64,000 nt of DNA from Guyanagaster necrorhizus (taxonomy: Eukaryota; Basidiomycota; Agaricomycetes; Agaricales; Physalacriaceae), in the NCBI RefSeq assembly GCF_019112545.1, contig NW_025064928.1, positions 145,785-209,784 of the forward strand, in the 5' to 3' direction. The position numbers and the translations under genes are program-made. The stretch's first letter is position 1, and each line of letters begins with the position of its first letter. The notes below the pieces were generated by a model. It worked only from the letters and a program-made list of their open reading frames with translations. It was not told the DNA's origin and did no database searches. Below are positions 59,542-64,000 of this stretch, piece by piece.

Positions 59542-61052
59542 GGCGGACGCCAGTGAATGAAGGAAGGGAGGTGACGGGAAAGGAAAAGGAAAAGGTGGGC
59601 GGAGAAGGTGGGGGTTACAGCTATTAGTAGCAGTAGCAGCAATGACACCGTTGAAATTTCGTATCTCCGGACCGTGCCGGCCGCGCTTTCCCTAACTGGA
59701 TTGCTGTCACTCGGTACTTAACCGGTAGCCCCTTGTTCAAAAACTAACTTCTGTTATTCATTGTGGGGAGCACTAACAACTTGTACAGGAAACCTGCGGT
59801 AAAGAAGTATTCGATGATGGAGGGGGGGTCATTTCATTAATCTGATTGAAACAGAACTCGACATATTCCGTAACACTAGCTAGCAGATCGTACATTATAA
59901 TGGGCTGCTACAGGAGCCACACCAATTTCAATCAAGGCCGCCGGATCAGATCTGACACAGTTAGTTGCAAGTCACATACAGTTAGATTGCCGTGGTCGCA
60001 TCTGTAGACCGGCGTGTTCACATTCGGCAATGACCTCGAGCTCATGGGTCAATCCACAGTGGTGCGTGCTGGGGTGATCCGAAAATTGTTGCACACACAC
60101 CGGTGCACTAAGCACAGGTTCAGGTCAAGTAAGAATACATAAAAAAACAGAGCAGCAACATTTCTTAGCTCAACACACAAGTAGCGTTATCCCAAAGTTA
60201 TTTAGAAACGACCACGTAGCAAGATGTTATTCTCACTTCAACGTACCGTCGATGATTCTGATCTCCAGTAGGTGTGAGTGAACAGTAATAAGCTCGTCAT
60301 TGACATTTCCACAAGGAAAGCCTGAGTGCAAGTTCTAATATACCTGCATCAGGGAGTACAAGCCGAGCCCCGAGGAGAATTGCAACGCCTGGACGATGAG
60401 TCGGAATTGCTGAATTGCTATGAAGGCAGAAGGAAACAGGGATAATCAAATCAGGTCTGTTGGCTCAACAAGATTCTCATCCCACACGCCTGTCTACCTA
60501 CCCTCAAGGAGATAAGTAAAAGTCGATACGGCGTAGCGAGCCAGTGGTGAAAGTAGAAATTAAAAAACTGATCTTTCTAGTAAATTCTCACGCCGCCTCT
60601 CGACTCAGTCTTGATCTTCTGTTCGTGTAAGCGCGGTTGGACATCCGTCGTCAACGGCATCACTAACGTGCTACGCAGTTAATAAGGATCTTTGTCATCT
60701 AGGGGTCGTCTTGTATTGGTCTGACTGACAGTGCAACTTGTATAGTATCACCGTCACAGAATCTAGTGATTCCGGGCCTGCACAGGGCGGACTGTCCCAA
60801 GAACCTGATTTTACCTTGACTAAAATATTGGTACCAGCAAGTAAAGAGAACACTTGGGTACATGCCACCATAGATTCTTTTATTTCGGGCATTAGAAAAC
60901 CTTCCCGAATCACTACGATGACAACATACTGCTTTGGCATATCCCCAATCCAATCTGGAACAAAAGAAGAGACGTAGAACGCGAGGAAATAATTCACATA
61001 TATTAACCGGTAAGTAATGAATTTGATGAAGCTTCAGTGCTTAAACCGGTAA
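59542..61052. other. 1.5-kb intergenic interval
   Basis: No gene supported. Purine-rich and agt/agc repeats at 59560-59640 form the HYM1 leader region. Short ORFs on both strands at 60695-60997 lack motifs. Confidence 0.5.
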
Positions 61053-63634
61053 TCACTGTTGTTCAAGCGCAAGTGCGTCGTATGTGGGGCACAAGCTATT
61101 CCAAGCAGCATCAGGATGAATCTTCTCCGCAGCAGTAGCAGGATCGGCCAACATGACAGTGGCGAGACCAGCCTGCATGTGCCAAAAGATATGACAGTGG
61201 AAGAACCACGGTCCTATAAAAGTGCACAATCCGTCAAGGACATCAAGGAGATAAGTAATCAAGACTTGCCCGGTCTATCAGTCCTGAACCGGATGATGCT
61301 ACCAGCCGCACCGGCAGCTACGGTGTCGCGCTTGATAGGGTCCACAGTATTGATCTCGTCGGTGGTGTTAGACTTGATAACCCAGAAATCCATCTAAATA
61401 TAAAGAAAAATGAATTTGTTGAATCATAGACAACTGAAAAAACGTACACCGTGCATGTGAATAGCTGTACACAGGTAACACTGAGAAACCATACAGCGAG
61501 GGAAGAGACAAGTAGCTCACGGTGTGCATCATCATCATCGCTATTCATCTTATGTTAGCGATAAGTTTACATGCAGTCGAAAATACCCTAACTTCGCTGG
61601 GAACTCAATCTGGATAGTGGAATTGGCGGGAAGGACAAATGTGTTCTCCGTCTCGTTGAAGTCGGCTGCAGTCGTGGCCCCATCAAGAACTTTCATGAGG
61701 GTGGGCACCGCGGGCGGAAGATACGAAACTCCATTAACATTCCAAATAGCTTTTCCGGCAACTACGACGAACTCGAGGGTGATGTTGACATCTGCCGGGG
61801 GTGCCTGTCGATCAATTTTTACAACGTGATCAAAAGATAGATAGGGAACAAACACACAGGTTCAGGGTTAAGGGGACGGAGATGGCCCTCGACCAAGGGA
61901 GTACCATCAACGGGACCCAAAGTCATGGGACTTGTAGGGTCAACTTTCCGAGCTCCTTCGTACCGCAGAATAGCTCGGGACAAAGTAGCGTTCTCTAGAA
62001 TTGATGGTCAGACGTGACCGCTTGAAAAAAAAAATTACACTCACGATTCAAGTTTCTTGCAGGGCTTCCGCCGACCTGCAAAATAATGTAGCTCAAGGGC
62101 AAGGATTAATGCTCGGGAAAAAAAAACTTACATAGGGCGCATCGACCCAGTAATTTCCGATTCGTTGGTCCGCTTTCACCTAGTTACACTGATGTTAAGT
62201 CTGCGTAGATGATCAACAGCAATCCAAGTACTTACCACGACAGAATAACGCTGCCCTGCCAACATCTCGATGCTGTCAACAACCGAAGGCTGCAGTTCCT
62301 GGCCATCAGCTTCAATGACCTATATTGCATTCGTAAGTATGTTTGCCTATTTAACGTATGGCGCGCAGCAGACCGTCATAGTGTGGTTATCGATCGAGAA
62401 AGTAAAAACATTCCGCGCCGACTCGTTAATGATACGGAATCGGTATCGCTTGCCAAACTTGACGCTAATAACAGACCAATCAACCTCGGGCCCGCCATTG
62501 AATCGTCCAACACCATTGACAGTGCCAGAATCAGATACTCTAGCAAAACCAGTGCGCTCAGAGCTAAATCAGGACAGAATAAAGGGAGACGCACGGGATA
62601 ATACCGGTGGCTGCGAATTGCTGGAACATAGGCAGGGTGCTGTTGTGCCACCAGTCACCGAGTTGGATGATCTAGGATGGCAGATTAGTACGGTGAAATA
62701 TCGGGAAATGAGGTCTCTACAGTGGACTCATCGTCAACATCGTACAAATGAGCCAAGGGGTCATCCGGATCTGGATTACAAGTCTCAGTCCGTAAAGAAG
62801 ACGAGGAAAGGAAGAGGAAAAACCGTAAATGATCAATGGACCCCGGAATCCCTTTGTGATGAATCAGAACGGGCAATTAAAAAAACCGGAAGGACATACA
62901 TCAAGATACTGGAGGCTCAGTTGACTGCATGGAAAGGATCAATACACATTTATGACTCAAATGACGGCACTCGCCTGTGATACCAGTATGTCCCCGTCTG
63001 GCCAAATTCGCTAAGGTCAACAGTGTACGTGAAACTGTTACCGGGTGCGAGAGGGCAAGTGGTGACAAAAGGGCTGCCTTCATTCCACAAGTTTTCTGTG
63101 GTGTAGAAGATTCCGTCCAAGTCCTATTTGCAGGTGAATGAGCTCTTATGGGATGAAAAAAGGTATTGAAATGCATATTTACCAGAGAAGTGGATACTCG
63201 CATGGAAGTATCGACCTGATAATTTTAATAAGCACTAATAATACTCACAAGAACACTGAAGAACGAACCAAGTCATTGTTGAGTGTGACAGACAGGAAAG
63301 AGTTCTTGTTAACCAAAATCGGGGGTCCAGGATATCTGCCAGTGACACGGGTTAGCCGCAGAAATTTAAGTAAATTGACCCGACTCACGTTCCATTTGCG
63401 ACAACCATGCCTGGTAGGCATTGAACGCGTTAGTTTAACCAGGAACTATAGATTCCTCTTACTTCTGAGGTAGCCATCAGGCGCCAAATCACTGTTGACG
63501 AGGTCAATAGTGAACTCCTTCAAGCGACTGTCAGCAGGCTTGTCTGCCCTTGGCTGTGGCTCAACGACAATGCCAGCTGCGGGATGGGGTCGCAAGAGTG
63601 AGAGGATGGTAAACGATACGAGCAAAGAAATCAT
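61053..63634 (-). CDS. Laccase-type multicopper oxidase with altered copper motifs
   Basis: Secreted; signal peptide MISLLVSFTILSLLRPHPAAG from ATG 63634. Three cupredoxin domains. Exons read FTIDLVNSDLAPDG, YPGPPILVNKN, MRVSTSLDLDGIFYTTEN, FVTTCPLAPGNSFTY, GTYWYHSQLSLQYLDGFRGP, GVGRFNGGPE, NVFTFSIDNHTMTVIEADGQ, AHPIHMHGMDFWVIKS and PWFFHCHIFWHMQAGLATVM. The last two copper motifs are intact (type 1 His, Cys, His; axial Leu). The first, usually HWHG, reads DLDG, and the second, usually HSH, reads HSQ, so three of the eight trinuclear-cluster His are lost. About 15 introns, two with GC donors (62925-62974, 61214-61269). No stop or shift: the gene is open and spliceable. Oxidase activity by the usual mechanism is doubtful. 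Confidence 0.85.
61214..61269 (-). other. GC-AG intron in the multicopper oxidase gene (3')
   Basis: 56 bp, donor CCGG|gcaagt, acceptor tttatag; joins TDRPG to PWFFHCH. Confidence 0.8.
62925..62974 (-). other. GC-AG intron in the multicopper oxidase gene (5')
   Basis: 50 bp, donor CACAG|gcgagt, acceptor catgcag; joins TYWYHS to QLSLQYLDG. Confidence 0.7.
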
Positions 63635-64000
63635 GGTGAGCTGAATATGCCTGGGCGACCACTCGAATATTTATAAGATCTGATTTTTGCAGAATTCACA
63701 GCCTGTTGCGAAAGCGGAGGTGAGGCGTTATGCTCGGATCCGACTGCTGTGGGATATGTGAGCAACTAAAACAATGGCCGTAGCACGACGATTCCCCCGG
63801 TTGAATTGCCCTGATAATGTCCCACCACCGTGAGCAGAAAATGGCATCGTTGACAAATACTCTAAAGAAGAAGCCTTCATGAATGTAGCCAATGATCGCG
63901 TGAGCACGCTCGGATTGCTCACGTTCAGCTCTGCTCTGAGCCGGGGCCAAGCCAAAAAAATTTGAGTGGCATCGGTCTCATATGACTCGGGCATTGAGGA
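63635..64000. other. Upstream region of the multicopper oxidase gene
   Basis: No gene supported to the window edge; overlapping minus-strand ORFs 63696-63994 lack motifs. Confidence 0.5.
63669..63675 (-). promoter_or_regulatory. TATA box of the multicopper oxidase gene
   Basis: TATAAAT 35 nt before the ATG at 63634. Confidence 0.55.

Noticed and set aside
60695..60997. Overlapping ORFs on both strands in the 1.5-kb gap
   Set aside because: No homology-like pattern and no consistent exon borders.
61053..63634. Calling the multicopper oxidase a pseudogene because of the missing His ligands
   Set aside because: No stop or frameshift remains after splicing, the type 1 site and domain lengths are intact, and a promoter TATA is present; decay would not spare these selectively.

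Overview
The window reads as chromosomal DNA of a wood- or litter-decaying basidiomycete, most likely an Agaricomycete. Genes are dense, on both strands, and cut by many introns of about 45-62 bp. The gene set fits that lineage: AROM polypeptide, an expansin-like GH45 endoglucanase, GH12, GH105, GH92, a laccase-type multicopper oxidase, a CFEM protein and GT32-like and APH-like families. I did not identify the species. All homology statements come from reading motifs; no database search was run.

Layout. 1-8.4 kb: 5' part of ARO1 (runs off the left edge), ribose-5-phosphate isomerase, the TFIIH subunit TFB5 divergent from a GT32-like glycosyltransferase, and an APH-type phosphotransferase relic. 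8.6-13.6 kb: an SMP-30-like lactonase, a coiled-coil protein resembling augmin subunit HAUS5, and a second APH relic. 14.9-29.6 kb: a plant-cell-wall and glycan block with GH45, GH105, two tandem GH12 genes and GH92, interleaved with a broken PTR2 peptide-transporter relic, the complex I subunit NDUFA2 divergent from a RAX1-like RGS membrane protein, and a small hydrophilic protein. 30-38.9 kb: a large uncharacterised gene, a small conserved protein, a CCHC zinc-knuckle ORF and a Ser-rich single-pass membrane protein. 39.8-45.3 kb: a broken cysteine-rich secreted-protein gene, RPL31, a CFEM protein and a UBR7/Mlo2-like protein. 45.6-50.3 kb: a decayed DIRS-like retroelement that has lost essentially all CpG. 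50.7-63.6 kb: a tail-anchored FHA protein, a calmodulin-like gene, an F-box-like gene, a lactonase, the Mo25 homologue HYM1 and a multicopper oxidase.

Functionally the window mixes housekeeping genes (shikimate pathway, pentose phosphate, TFIIH, complex I, ribosome, cell polarity and STRIPAK/RAM-type factors) with secreted enzymes for cellulose, xyloglucan, pectin and mannan. Most of the secreted-enzyme genes have a TATA box only 35-44 nt before the start codon. The two GH12 copies also share an upstream CCG-n12/13-CGG palindrome.

The most unusual points are: a laccase-type oxidase whose first two copper motifs are replaced (HWHG read as DLDG, HSH read as HSQ) while the type 1 site is kept; ten introns that seem to need GC-AG splicing; a calmodulin-like gene with a 7-nt microexon; and the CpG-free retroelement with sharp edges.
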